The notes under the pieces are model-generated. The model saw nothing but the letters and a program-made list of their open reading frames with translations, was not told where the DNA came from and did not search any database. 64,000 bases of DNA from Rhodospirillaceae bacterium (lineage in GTDB: Bacteria; Pseudomonadota; Alphaproteobacteria; Rhodospirillales; Rhodospirillaceae), in NCBI GenBank assembly GCA_947476925.1, contig CANJSF010000005.1, positions 100,946 through 164,945 of the forward strand. The letters run 5' to 3'. The translations under genes were made by a program, and so were the position numbers. Below are positions 55,705-64,000 of this stretch, one piece after another. Positions within the stretch are counted from its first letter, which is position 1. Each line of letters begins with the position of its first letter.

Positions 55705-56892
55705 TTACGCTTTCACGCCGATGACCTGGGGTGAATAGCGATCTCGACCATTCTGCAGGTTTGTGGTCTTCAATCCCGACGCACGCATTTCACCTGCAAA
55801 GTCGACCGAGTGCCAGTCGGCATACCAGTCTTCATGGTTCCAACGATAGTTGTACCAAAGGGTGTATTTCGCTTTCACCGTCTGTGGTGGCGTATTGGTG
55901 TCGGTTGGCGAGAACACCCCACCTGGGCGAAGGATACGACCGACTTCTTTGATAATGTTCTTTGCACCCTGCTCACTGACTTCGTGGAAAAACAAATTTG
56001 ATACGACCATGTCAAAATGGTTTGCCGGAAACTTGGTGTCCTCGGCCAAACGCTGCGCAAAGTTCACGGCCACGCCCATATCGGCTGCCTTCATATGAGC
56101 GTAGCGAACCATCGGGCCGCCGACATCAATGCCCCACACTTCAGCATCCGGGAAACGCCGTTTCATGGATGTCGCAAGTTGTCCGATGGACGTTCCAATA
56201 TCGAGAATACGCCGCACCTTTCCATCTTTCGGAATCTGCGCGGCAGTTGCCATGGCCATATGTGCGCCGTCTTGGGAATTGTAGTCCACATAGGCGCCCC
56301 AATCGGTGCCGGAATGATACATATGCCCGGCGAACGCATCGCCCACATAACCGCCGGGCATCGAATGAATCTCGTGAGTGGTGTATTCTGGGAGAAACAT
56401 TTTCGGATTGAGTTCAAGCGAGCCTGGACCCATTTTGTCGGCGCGTTCCATTTCTGACAAAAATTCATCCGCACGCTCGTGATAGGCCTTCTGAAGCAAT
56501 TGGTACTTCAGCTTTTGTTGGCTGCTGCGGGCACGGCAGGTCATGGCAATCAACGGATCGCTTTCTAACAGGGCGACGGCCTCTGCCCATGACATGTCGG
56601 ATTTTGGGTCAATGCCCTTCGCTTTCAAAATTTCCAGCGCTCGCTCCTCCGCAGCATGCTCCAAATGAGCTGCCCGCCAAACATACTGGCCTGCGTAGAA
56701 ATCGCCTTTGCTCTCAAGAGCGAGAGTCGGCAAGCGTGCGTAAACGCCGTCGTGACCGCGAACAGCCAGTGTTCGCACGACTTCTTTGGCCTCGGCAGAT
56801 TGCATATTCAGCGCCGTTGCGGACGCCGCAGCAGCAGCGGCCGTCAAGAACACATCTCGCCGCTTCATGGTCAATAAACGACTGTCGGTCAT
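55705..56892 (-). CDS. Methyltransferase-fold protein with Tat-type leader, copy E
   Basis: 395 residues from ATG 56892, with AGGAGATCACCC upstream. The leader is MTDSRLLTMKRRDVFLTAAA, cut near AEA. The core: EIHSMPGGYVGDAFAG, ILDIGTSIGQLATSMKRRFP, VWGIDVGGPMVRYAH and SNLFFHEVS. It belongs to the same family as copies C and D, and like copy D it follows the small helical protein gene, here by 23 bases. Copies A and B share the fold but have no leader. Confidence 0.88.
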   Translation of the reverse strand: MTDSRLLTMKRRDVFLTAAAAAASATALNMQSAEAKEVVRTLAVRGHDGVYARLPTLALESKGDFYAGQYVWRAAHLEHAAEERALEILKAKGIDPKSDMSWAEAVALLESDPLIAMTCRARSSQQKLKYQLLQKAYHERADEFLSEMERADKMGPGSLELNPKMFLPEYTTHEIHSMPGGYVGDAFAGHMYHSGTDWGAYVDYNSQDGAHMAMATAAQIPKDGKVRRILDIGTSIGQLATSMKRRFPDAEVWGIDVGGPMVRYAHMKAADMGVAVNFAQRLAEDTKFPANHFDMVVSNLFFHEVSEQGAKNIIKEVGRILRPGGVFSPTDTNTPPQTVKAKYTLWYNYRWNHEDWYADWHSVDFAGEMRASGLKTTNLQNGRDRYSPQVIGVKA

Positions 56893-56915
56893 GGGTGATC
56901 TCCTGCGTTCAAATT

Positions 56916-57287
56916 TCAACGGGCTTTTTTGACGGATGGATCGGGGACATCGATGGATGCCGCATACGGAAGATCGCCGATCTCTTTGAATGGATCATTG
57001 ATCTCGGCAACGAAGTTGTCGCGCTGCTTGCGCCAGGCCGCCGCTTCTTCCCGTGTCGGCTGGTATTGTTCAATCATGTCACGCGTAACCGCGCCGTTCT
57101 TCTCGAGCAACACTTCGACAATCATCATGCGGCGCTGGATCAACCAAACGTTTGCACTAAGCGCCATCAATGACGTGATGACACTATCGACGTACGGGTT
57201 GTTGGTGAATACGGCCCGGTCATAGTCGGCTTTAACGAAATCGGCAGCGTATGTTTCGCGACTTGTCTTCAACGGTGATTTTGCCAT
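56916..57287 (-). CDS. Small helical partner protein, copy 2
   Basis: 123 residues, with GGGGAGG nine bases upstream of the ATG. It aligns with the protein at 29117: RAVFTNNPYVDSVITSLMAL, WLIQRRMMIVEVLLEKNGAV and RDMIEQYQPT mirror KAVFLGNPLLDDMMTALINL and its sequel. It has no leader and no metal motif. Its repeated position just before an exported methyltransferase homologue suggests a functional tie. No family was recognised. Confidence 0.82.
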   Translation of the reverse strand: MAKSPLKTSRETYAADFVKADYDRAVFTNNPYVDSVITSLMALSANVWLIQRRMMIVEVLLEKNGAVTRDMIEQYQPTREEAAAWRKQRDNFVAEINDPFKEIGDLPYAASIDVPDPSVKKAR

Positions 57288-57649
57288 GATGCAGCCTCCC
57301 CAGCCTGCAAGAGCTAATACTCAGAATTCTTAAGCTCCACGTCTGCATATTGTGAACCTTGGAAAGCGGGTGTCAACACCACCGACTTGCGCCGTCCGCA
57401 CGCTGATGGGCGGCCATTCGCGCATCGGGTCGACCTACGCCAATGCAACAGGATCAATGGGTTAGCGGCCATGAATCAATCAGATCGGGCTTCCGTCGCA
57501 GCGTTCACGCATGGGCATTGAACAGCGTGTGAATGAGCGCTTGCCAGATGCGGACCAGTGTTGTGGGGTGTCGGCGCCTATCGTTGCCCTGTTAGCGCAT
57601 TTTGCTCGTTCAGGCTCGAGGTCGGTGGCGCAGTTTTACGGGGGGCCAA
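57288..57649. other. Intergenic region before the second spinster-type MFS gene
   Basis: About 360 bases between divergent genes. It contains a segment at 57429-57500 that resembles 63278-63340 (see findings). Otherwise no gene or clear promoter is seen. Confidence 0.5.
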
Positions 57650-59014
57650 GTGAGCACAATTGGGGACGTCAGCACAACCACGGCAACGAAATCGCCAGTA
57701 CAGGCTTGGCCGCCAGCAATCTACGCATGGTACGTGATCGCGATATTGGTTGTTGCCTATACTTTTGCCATCTGTGACCGATCAATCATCGGCCTTCTTG
57801 TTCAGCCTATGAAGGCTGACCTAGGTGTGACGGACGCGCAAATGGGGCTTTTGCAAGGGCTCGCGTTCGCCATTTGCTACACCACGTTTGGATTGGTTCT
57901 GGGCTTCGTGACAGACCGCACGGACAGACGGCTGTTGCTGGCGCTGAGCATCTTTGTTTGGAGCGCGGCCACCATTGCGGGCGGATTCACAAAAAGCTTT
58001 GAGATGCTTTTCGTGACCAGGGTATTCGTCGGCCTTGGCGAGGCTGGCGTTCTGCCGATCGCGGGCTCGTTGATCGCCGACTACCTGCCGCCGAAAAGCC
58101 GGGCTAAGGCCTTCGGCATGTTGTTGTTGGGCGGTACGTTTGGGACTGCGCTTGGCTTTCAGGTCGGCGGGTATGCTGTAAGCCTTGCTGCGATGGTGCG
58201 CGATGTCGCGCCGCCGTTCATTGCGGTGCTTCATGATTGGCAGATCGCATTCCTCGTGGTTGGCGTGCCGGGCGTCGTCGTGGCAGCGGCATTCGCCCTG
58301 ACCGTGCGCGAGCCGGTGCGCCGCGAGAAAGCCAAAATCGACAATAAAAGCTTAAAGCCACTGGTAGATCACATCGGAAAAAATAAGTTGGCTTATGCCG
58401 CACTGCTGTGCAGCGCTGCGCTCAACGTATTGTGCATCTATGCACAGATAACGTGGGGACCAACTTTCTTCGTGCGGGCTTATGGCTGGGCCCCCGAGCA
58501 AACGGCAAACTTCCTGGCCATCAGTTCGATCATCGGCGCCACCAGCGCACCCAGTGTCGGTTGGCTCATGAGCTGGTTGCTCGGCAAAGGGCGATCCGAC
58601 GCGCCGCTGATCGTCGCGTTGATTCATGCCGCATGCCTAATTGTCCTTGGTCCGCTGGGGTACCTCAGCCCGGTCATTTGGCTCACCGCGCCGTTCTATC
58701 TTCTCATGAGCTTCACCTCGAATTGGTCGACGTCGGCAGCCCTCATGGGCGTCAGCCAAGTCACGCCCAACGAGATGCGCGGACAACTCACCGCTTTTTA
58801 TACGCTGCTCAGCGGCTTGATCTCGCTTAGTCTTGGGGCTTATGCGGTGGGAATGCTATCGGACACCGTATTCACCCAAGCCAATGGCATTCGTTATAGC
58901 ATGGCCCTTGTGTATTTGATTGCAGGCGGATTGAGTTTGAGTTTGATTGTGATAGGCCGGTCGGCGTTCCGCGCTTCCGTGCAGCGCGCGCAAGCGTGGG
59001 CGGAGCCAGAATAA
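57650..59014 (+). CDS. MFS transporter, spinster-like
   Basis: 454 residues from GTG 57650, which is preceded by GGGGGGCC. The start is uncertain, as a TTG at 57602 is open too. The opening FAICDRSIIGLLVQPMKADL, LVLGFVTDRTDRRLL and the RVFVGLGEAGVLPIAGSLIADY segment match the transporter at 12754. It is followed by an alpha/beta hydrolase gene on the same strand, so it may import the hydrolase's substrate. This is inference from position. Confidence 0.87.
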   Translation: MSTIGDVSTTTATKSPVQAWPPAIYAWYVIAILVVAYTFAICDRSIIGLLVQPMKADLGVTDAQMGLLQGLAFAICYTTFGLVLGFVTDRTDRRLLLALSIFVWSAATIAGGFTKSFEMLFVTRVFVGLGEAGVLPIAGSLIADYLPPKSRAKAFGMLLLGGTFGTALGFQVGGYAVSLAAMVRDVAPPFIAVLHDWQIAFLVVGVPGVVVAAAFALTVREPVRREKAKIDNKSLKPLVDHIGKNKLAYAALLCSAALNVLCIYAQITWGPTFFVRAYGWAPEQTANFLAISSIIGATSAPSVGWLMSWLLGKGRSDAPLIVALIHAACLIVLGPLGYLSPVIWLTAPFYLLMSFTSNWSTSAALMGVSQVTPNEMRGQLTAFYTLLSGLISLSLGAYAVGMLSDTVFTQANGIRYSMALVYLIAGGLSLSLIVIGRSAFRASVQRAQAWAEPE

Positions 59015-59101
59015 CGGCAAATTCGAAATATCCTGAGTGGGCGATCTGACAAACCGCATCTAAACGCAATTAGAGTCATGACGGCACGGGAGATAACGGC
59101 G

Positions 59102-60073
59102 ATGGGTAAACTAGGAAATGGCATCGCAGCAGGCGTTGCTGTTATTGCGTGTGGCGTCGTTGCATTTGGCCTCGCGGCGCGCTCAGGGGCGTTGTCGACC
59201 ACCGAGGCGGAACTGCGTACCAAGTATATGTTGCCCAGCTCGAAGATCGTCGAGATCGACGGTGAAACCATTCACTACACCGACGAAGGCCAAGGCGAAC
59301 CCGTTGTACTGGTTCATGGCACGTTCGGTAACCTGCGCATGTGGAGCGATTGGGTGAGCGCGCTGAGCGGGCACTATCGCGTCATTCGTTTTGATCGGCC
59401 GCCCTATGGGCTGTCGGGGCCCGATCCAAAGGGTCGTTATGGCGCCGCGCGCGAAGCGGAAATCATCTCAGGCCTCACGACAATGCTGGGGCTTGAAAAG
59501 TTCTATCTTGCCGCAACATCCAGCGGCGGCGCATCAGTCACCCAATACGCCGCCCAGCACCCAGAACAGATCAAAGGTTTGGTGCTGTCAAACATAGCAG
59601 TGCAACCGATGCCCGCTGACCCAACCCGCAACCCCTGGATCGTGAGACAAAGCCGAAAGGTGGCCGCTGTGCTGAATGGTTGGCACCCGGAATGGGAATG
59701 GCGCGAGGTTCTGAAGGTGAACATGGTCAACCACAGCAAGATCACCGACGCCCTGGTGACTGAGTACACCGAGTTGAATAACCGCCCGGCGTCTTATCAT
59801 GCCGCGCAACAGCCGCGCCCGGCAGGCGTGCTTGGCGCGCGCACGCCGAGTGACCTTGGAAAAATAACCGCGCCCACGTTAGTCCTGTGGTCGGAAAATG
59901 ATTCCGAGCGACCACCAACGCCCGTCGCCGAAGATGCTATTAAGTTTCTGGGCTCGCAGGACAAGTCGCTGGTGGTCGTGCCACGCTGCGAGCACATGAT
60001 GCCTCTTGATTGCGGCCCAGAAAGCGCGGCGGTAGCGCTGGCCTTTCTCGACCGGGTCTCAGCAACGCCCTAG
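59102..60073 (+). CDS. Membrane-anchored alpha/beta hydrolase
   Basis: 323 residues from ATG 59102, which has GGGAGA upstream. An ATG at 59078 adds eight residues. One N-terminal hydrophobic segment (GIAAGVAVIACGVVAFGLAA) is an anchor or uncut leader. The fold is given by PVVLVHGTFGNLRMWSDWV, FDRPPYGLSG, nucleophile Ser in ATSSGGASV, Asp in LWSENDSERPP and His in RCEHMMPLDCG. The active site probably faces the periplasm. The substrate is unknown. Confidence 0.88.
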   Translation: MGKLGNGIAAGVAVIACGVVAFGLAARSGALSTTEAELRTKYMLPSSKIVEIDGETIHYTDEGQGEPVVLVHGTFGNLRMWSDWVSALSGHYRVIRFDRPPYGLSGPDPKGRYGAAREAEIISGLTTMLGLEKFYLAATSSGGASVTQYAAQHPEQIKGLVLSNIAVQPMPADPTRNPWIVRQSRKVAAVLNGWHPEWEWREVLKVNMVNHSKITDALVTEYTELNNRPASYHAAQQPRPAGVLGARTPSDLGKITAPTLVLWSENDSERPPTPVAEDAIKFLGSQDKSLVVVPRCEHMMPLDCGPESAAVALAFLDRVSATP

Positions 60074-60677
60074 CCAGAAAGAGGCACCCCCGATCATGCT
60101 GAAAGTCTAGGCGAGGGCGGCAGTTGGGGGCAATGAACGGGGCAACAGTTTTCCAATAGCTGCGGACCTTGAGAGCCGTCGCAAGCTCACTTACTTTGTC
60201 ATCGCAGATATCGATGATGCGCTGAATACAATGTAGGCCAGTGTAATTGCATTTTATTCGCGGACACTGATAGCGCATCGCAGCGTGCGTGTTGGCTTAC
60301 ACCCACCAGAACCAACCCTGATCCGGCGACCATTGCTTCCGTGATGCTGAGTGGCTGCGGCTGCGATGATGCCATCTACGTATTTTCCGAGCGTAGCCGC
60401 CGCTCGATTTAAGCGCCTATCTTTTCAGCGGAAATTTAAAGAACTTCATTAATGCTTGTCATTTTGGGTCTGCTGTCATGGCGACATCTATGGTGCGTAC
60501 GAGCACTCCCACCGAGCCAGTGTGGAACCGCATAGGCTTTCCCTGCGCCGTTTCTATACCGCGACGTAGGCCGCGCTATGACGTTCAGATCGCGAGCAAG
60601 TGTGTTGAAATTAAATCGGCCGTCAGTGCGCCAATTCGGCGCAACGACTTGAGCTGCTTTGAGTTTGGTGGCGAGAC
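60074..60677. other. 604-base region without a supported gene
   Basis: It separates the hydrolase and the alcohol dehydrogenase. A leftward frame near 60436-60750 is open but overlaps the dehydrogenase start and has no ribosome site or recognisable protein. No tRNA or terminator was seen. It may hold remnants or a regulatory region. Confidence 0.5.
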
Positions 60678-61715
60678 ATGAAAGCATTAGTTTATTTAGG
60701 TCCCGGGAAAAAAGAGCTTGCGGAGCGCCCCTCACCGCGCATCGAGGCACCGACCGACGCCATCGTCAAAATGACCAAGACAACAATTTGCGGAACAGAT
60801 CTGCATATTCTTAAAGGGGATGTCGCGACCTGCCAGCCCGGCCGTATCCTGGGGCACGAAGGTGTTGGAATTATCCAGGAAGTTGGCACGGCCGTAACGT
60901 CGTTCAAGTCAGGTGATCGCGTGCTTATTTCGTGCGTCAGCGCGTGCGGACGGTGTAGCTATTGCCGTCGTCAAATGTATTCCCACTGCACGACTGGTGG
61001 GTGGATCCTTGGCAACACCATTGATGGGACGCAGGCCGAGTTTGTTCGAATTCCACATGCAGACTCAAGCCTCTACCCAATCCCCGCCGGAGGCGACGAG
61101 GAAGCCCTGGTGATGTTGAGCGATATCCTCCCGACTGGTTTCGAATGCGGAGTCCTCAACGGCAAAGTCAAGCCAGGCGACATTGTCGCGATCATCGGCG
61201 CGGGGCCCATTGGTTTGGCCGCATTGCTGACGGCGCAATTCTTTTCTCCCGCAGAAATCATTGTGGTTGATCTCGACAACAACCGACTAGACGTCGCCAA
61301 AAAATTTGGCGCCAAGTACGTATTGAACAGCGGTGACAGCGGCACAGTCGCGGCCATTATGAAGCTGACCGGCGGCAGGGGTGTCGATACTGCGATCGAG
61401 GCGGTCGGCATCGCCCCAACTTTTGCCATGTGCCAAGAGATCATCGCCCCCGGCGGGACCATCGCCAACATCGGCGTGCACGGTGCCAAGGTCGATCTGC
61501 ATCTGGAAATGCTATGGGACCGCAATATCTCGATCACGACCCGACTTGTCGACACCGTCAGCACACCGATGCTGCTTGAGGTGCTGCGGGCAAAAAAGAT
61601 TGACGCGCATCGCCTGATCACGCACCGGTTCAAACTCGACCAAATCTTTGAAGCCTATGAAACATTCGGAAATGCTTCAAAGACGAAGGCATTGAAGGTG
61701 ATTGTTGAGATGTGA
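60678..61715 (+). CDS. Zinc-dependent alcohol dehydrogenase
   Basis: 345 residues of the MDR family. Catalytic zinc ligands: Cys in TTICGTDLHILKG, His in RILGHEGVG. The structural zinc site is CGRCSYCRRQMYSHC. The nucleotide fold has GAGPIGLAALLTAQ and VVDLDNNRLDVAKKFGA. It resembles secondary alcohol dehydrogenases of the COG1063 type. The MKALVYLGPGKKEL start is usual for the family. It probably oxidises an alcohol of a catabolic route. No operon partner follows on this strand. Confidence 0.92.
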   Translation: MKALVYLGPGKKELAERPSPRIEAPTDAIVKMTKTTICGTDLHILKGDVATCQPGRILGHEGVGIIQEVGTAVTSFKSGDRVLISCVSACGRCSYCRRQMYSHCTTGGWILGNTIDGTQAEFVRIPHADSSLYPIPAGGDEEALVMLSDILPTGFECGVLNGKVKPGDIVAIIGAGPIGLAALLTAQFFSPAEIIVVDLDNNRLDVAKKFGAKYVLNSGDSGTVAAIMKLTGGRGVDTAIEAVGIAPTFAMCQEIIAPGGTIANIGVHGAKVDLHLEMLWDRNISITTRLVDTVSTPMLLEVLRAKKIDAHRLITHRFKLDQIFEAYETFGNASKTKALKVIVEM

Positions 61716-61840
61716 TTGCGCAGGCACCGGCAGTGGAGGCGCGTGTTGGTTACTCCAACCGTTGACGTGTTTTGTCAGGAATAAGCTGAATATTTCGGTC
61801 AAAGCGCGTCGCAGCGACGCGCCGTAGCCGCGCAAGACGT

Positions 61841-63148
61841 CTAATGAGCAGATGATGGCAATGCTGTTTTCCTGTTCAGCCACAAGCCCAATGCGGTGGC
61901 CAGAAATAGGAACGCCGACAGCAGTACCAGGCCTGGCCTATAGCTGCCGGTTGCATCCTTCAGATAGCCCATGAGCTGCGGGCCAATATAGCTTCCAAAA
62001 CTTGCGATGCAGTTGATCAGCGCGATGCCAGCCGCCGCCGCAGGGCCGTTTAATGTGCGCGTGGCCATGGTCCAAAACACCGGCGGCACGATATAGATAA
62101 GAACAACGGTCAAGCCGATCAGCACAACCATATATCTGGGGTCGCTGACCCAGGCACTAAGTGCAAACCCTATCGCGGCCAGAAGCATAGGCAAACAGAC
62201 ATGCCATTTCAGCTCGCCCGTCGTCTCGGCATGGCGCGACCACGGCATGATAGCAAAAACGGCCACGATATAAGGCATGGTCGTCAACAGACCGACCTGG
62301 ACATTGTTTAACCCGCCCAGGCTTTTAATAATCAGCGGCAACCAGAAACCGAACGAACCCGATGCGGCCAGCGCGCCCGCATACATCACCCCTAACAGCA
62401 AAACGTGTGGATTGGTCAATCCGTGGCGCAACTCCGACACCTTGGCGCCGCCTCGCGCGGCGTACTCGGCCTCAAGGGTGGTCACAAGCCAATGGCGTTC
62501 TTCGTCCGTAAGCCACTTGGCATCTCTTGGCCGGTCGGTCAGGTAGAAGAAAACCGCAACGCCGACGATCGACGAGGCCACACCCTCTAGAATAAACATC
62601 CACTGCCAACCCCGCAGACCCAACCAGTCCAAACTTAGGATCGCCGTGGAAATGGGCGCGCCGACAATAAACGCCAGCGGCAGCGCAATGAAAAAGCCGC
62701 TCATGATTCGGGCGCGTTGCTTGGTGGGAATCCATTGCGAAAAATAAAACACAATACCGGGCAGCAGCCCTGCTTCCGCCACGCCCAGCACAAAACGCAG
62801 CGCTGACAACGAGTATGGACCTTGGGCGAGCGCCATGGCGGCGGAGACCATCCCCCAACTGATCATGATGCGCGTAATCCAAAGCCGCGCACCCACACGC
62901 TCCAGCATGATATTGCTGGGCACTTCAAACAGAATGTATCCGAGCGAGAAAATGCCCGCCGCCGCGCCATAAGCTGTCGCGCTCAGTTGCAAATCGGCGT
63001 TCATGGTTAAGGCTGCAAAGCCGATATTCACGCGGTCAAGATAGGCCAGCAAATAAAGCAGCCCGGCAAACGGAACCAGCCGCCACATCACCTTGCGAAC
63101 GGTGCGCTGGGCGAGCTCGGTGTCTTCACTCTCAGCAAGGCTGCTCAA
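61841..63148 (-). CDS. MFS transporter, anion:cation symporter (ACS) type
   Basis: 435 residues, with a likely TTG start at 63148 behind a GGAGCATATCCC site. A GTG at 63181 would add eleven residues but lacks such a site. It has 12 helices. The N-terminus TVRKVMWRLVPFAGLLYLLAYLDRVNIGFAAL and the loop GARLWITRIMISWGMVSAAMAL fit the ACS/glucarate-tartrate group, importing organic acids. It is followed by the truncated hydrolase on the same strand at 63395, 247 bases upstream. Substrate unknown. Confidence 0.88.
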   Translation of the reverse strand: MSSLAESEDTELAQRTVRKVMWRLVPFAGLLYLLAYLDRVNIGFAALTMNADLQLSATAYGAAAGIFSLGYILFEVPSNIMLERVGARLWITRIMISWGMVSAAMALAQGPYSLSALRFVLGVAEAGLLPGIVFYFSQWIPTKQRARIMSGFFIALPLAFIVGAPISTAILSLDWLGLRGWQWMFILEGVASSIVGVAVFFYLTDRPRDAKWLTDEERHWLVTTLEAEYAARGGAKVSELRHGLTNPHVLLLGVMYAGALAASGSFGFWLPLIIKSLGGLNNVQVGLLTTMPYIVAVFAIMPWSRHAETTGELKWHVCLPMLLAAIGFALSAWVSDPRYMVVLIGLTVVLIYIVPPVFWTMATRTLNGPAAAAGIALINCIASFGSYIGPQLMGYLKDATGSYRPGLVLLSAFLFLATALGLWLNRKTALPSSAH

Positions 63149-63394
63149 GGGATATGCTCCGCGTCTTGGGCGCCGGAGCACCGCAGTTGTGTCGTGAATA
63201 GCTATGCATAATTGCAGCAGCCACGCGAGTTCAAAAGATGGAGGTATTTTGAATCAGCGGAAAATTATGCCCAGGCCGGTCGGCCTCAATTTAATCAGAT
63301 CAATGAGTTAGCGGCCAATGAGACAAATCGGGTTCCCGCTGTTTATGGAAGTATTCGGGGCGTTTGTCGCACCATTGCCCAATTTGCCGTCAAC

Positions 63395-64000
63395 CTAAGG
63401 GGCAAGGACTTCTGTAATAAATGCATCAATCTCCGGATCACGCACGGAAACCGGAATCTCGTGACCATAATCCGAGAAAACATGTGCCGTCGCTCTCCCG
63501 CCTTGAGACTTAATGCGCTCAGCCAACAATATAGCCTGATCAGGATCGGTCCGATCATCCTTCGCTCCGTTTAAGATGAGCGCTGCCGCCTTGATGCTTT
63601 CATTAAAGTTCAGCGCAGAGCGAGCCCGAAGCGCCTGGGCGCTGCCATCGGTTTCACTAAACAGAGCGTATTTGACCAGCAGTGTCTGAAGTGACGTTGG
63701 CTGTTTCAAAAATTCAGTAAAATCGTAAAGGCCGGAAATCAGCACCATGCCAGCAATCGTGGGGTCTTGCGTCGCAATTAACGCCGCCGTTACTGCCCCG
63801 AGACTAATTCCTTGGATCAGAATTTTGTCACCTTTGGCTAGGCCGTCCTGTTTTAGTTTAGCGATCACAGCCGAGACTGCGTGCTGTGTGTTTGGGCCAG
63901 CAAAGTCCCTAGGCCCGTCCGAATTTCCAAACCCCGGCAAGGAAACAGAAACTGCGAGGTAGCCGCGAGCTGCAAATTTATCCAATACACCCCATTGGAC
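63395..64000 (-). CDS. Alpha/beta hydrolase, partial (start outside window)
   Basis: The frame is open to the window end, giving 201 visible codons. The nucleophile is Ser in IQGISLGAV, the acid Asp in AKDDRTDPDQA, and the His in SDYGHEIPV, so the triad is complete in the visible part. LAVSVSLPGFGNSDGPRDFAG precedes it. It fits dienelactone-hydrolase-like or esterase proteins. The N-terminal part and any leader are outside the window. Confidence 0.88.
   Translation of the reverse strand, partial: VQWGVLDKFAARGYLAVSVSLPGFGNSDGPRDFAGPNTQHAVSAVIAKLKQDGLAKGDKILIQGISLGAVTAALIATQDPTIAGMVLISGLYDFTEFLKQPTSLQTLLVKYALFSETDGSAQALRARSALNFNESIKAAALILNGAKDDRTDPDQAILLAERIKSQGGRATAHVFSDYGHEIPVSVRDPEIDAFITEVLAP

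Noticed and set aside
60436..60750. Leftward open frame of about 104 codons overlapping the alcohol dehydrogenase start
   Set aside because: No ribosome site, no recognisable domain, and it overlaps a well-supported start. Kept only as an unexplained intergenic region.
1..64000. Possible genomic island, prophage or insertion sequence borders
   Set aside because: No integrase, transposase, tRNA or terminal repeats were found by reading. The gene style is uniform across the window, apart from the weak repeat noted at 57.4 and 63.3 kb.

Overview
This 64 kb window looks like chromosomal DNA of a Gram-negative bacterium, most likely an alphaproteobacterium. The evidence is an alphaproteobacterial-type cold-shock protein, an autotransporter and several lipoproteins, many twin-arginine (Tat) type leaders, a DUF2239 gene, and base composition that by eye is in the mid to high fifties percent G+C. 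I see no rRNA, tRNA, insertion sequence, phage gene or CRISPR array. Sixty protein genes are supported, packed tightly and often sharing stop codons where they converge. The species cannot be named from the sequence.

Layout. 1-19 kb is mixed housekeeping and peripheral metabolism: the end of tldD, an exported CpeT/CpcT-like protein, two-component proteins, an M48 protease, two DinB-fold proteins, an AGCS symporter, a nitrilase-MFS pair, a formylglycine-generating-enzyme-like protein, the first DUF1838 protein and small exported proteins. 19-31 kb is the most distinctive part: two leaderless methyltransferase paralogues, three Rieske oxygenases, the molybdate transporter modABC, and an operon of a small helical protein followed by two methyltransferase paralogues with Tat-like leaders. 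31-42 kb has an SMP-30/NHL-like protein, a serine carboxypeptidase, an FAD oxidase, a MATE exporter, a DUF2239 gene with a palindromic promoter, cspA, nhaA, and a DUF1838 pair. 42-47 kb has a fourth Rieske oxygenase, a PhyH-type dioxygenase, and a GntR-regulated hydrolase/flavin monooxygenase pair. 47-55 kb has an esterase-like autotransporter, a TauE/SafE permease, a three-gene flavinylation and electron-transfer module (FMN-binding protein, NosR/NapH-like ferredoxin protein, ApbE) and a PAS/GAF histidine kinase. 55-57 kb repeats the small-protein plus leader-bearing methyltransferase module. 57-64 kb has two MFS transporters, two hydrolases and a zinc alcohol dehydrogenase.

How the genes may work together. 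The recurring elements are Rieske oxygenases (four), one methyltransferase-fold family (five, three with export-type leaders), its small partner protein (two) and DUF1838 proteins (three, all with RR leaders). They are interleaved with hydrolases, oxidoreductases, transporters and a GntR regulator. This resembles an expanded catabolic or tailoring repertoire for one class of small organic substrates, possibly methylated or aromatic/alicyclic compounds. The substrate is not identifiable here. The pairing of the small protein with the exported methyltransferase homologue, next to Rieske genes, is the best candidate for an undescribed system.
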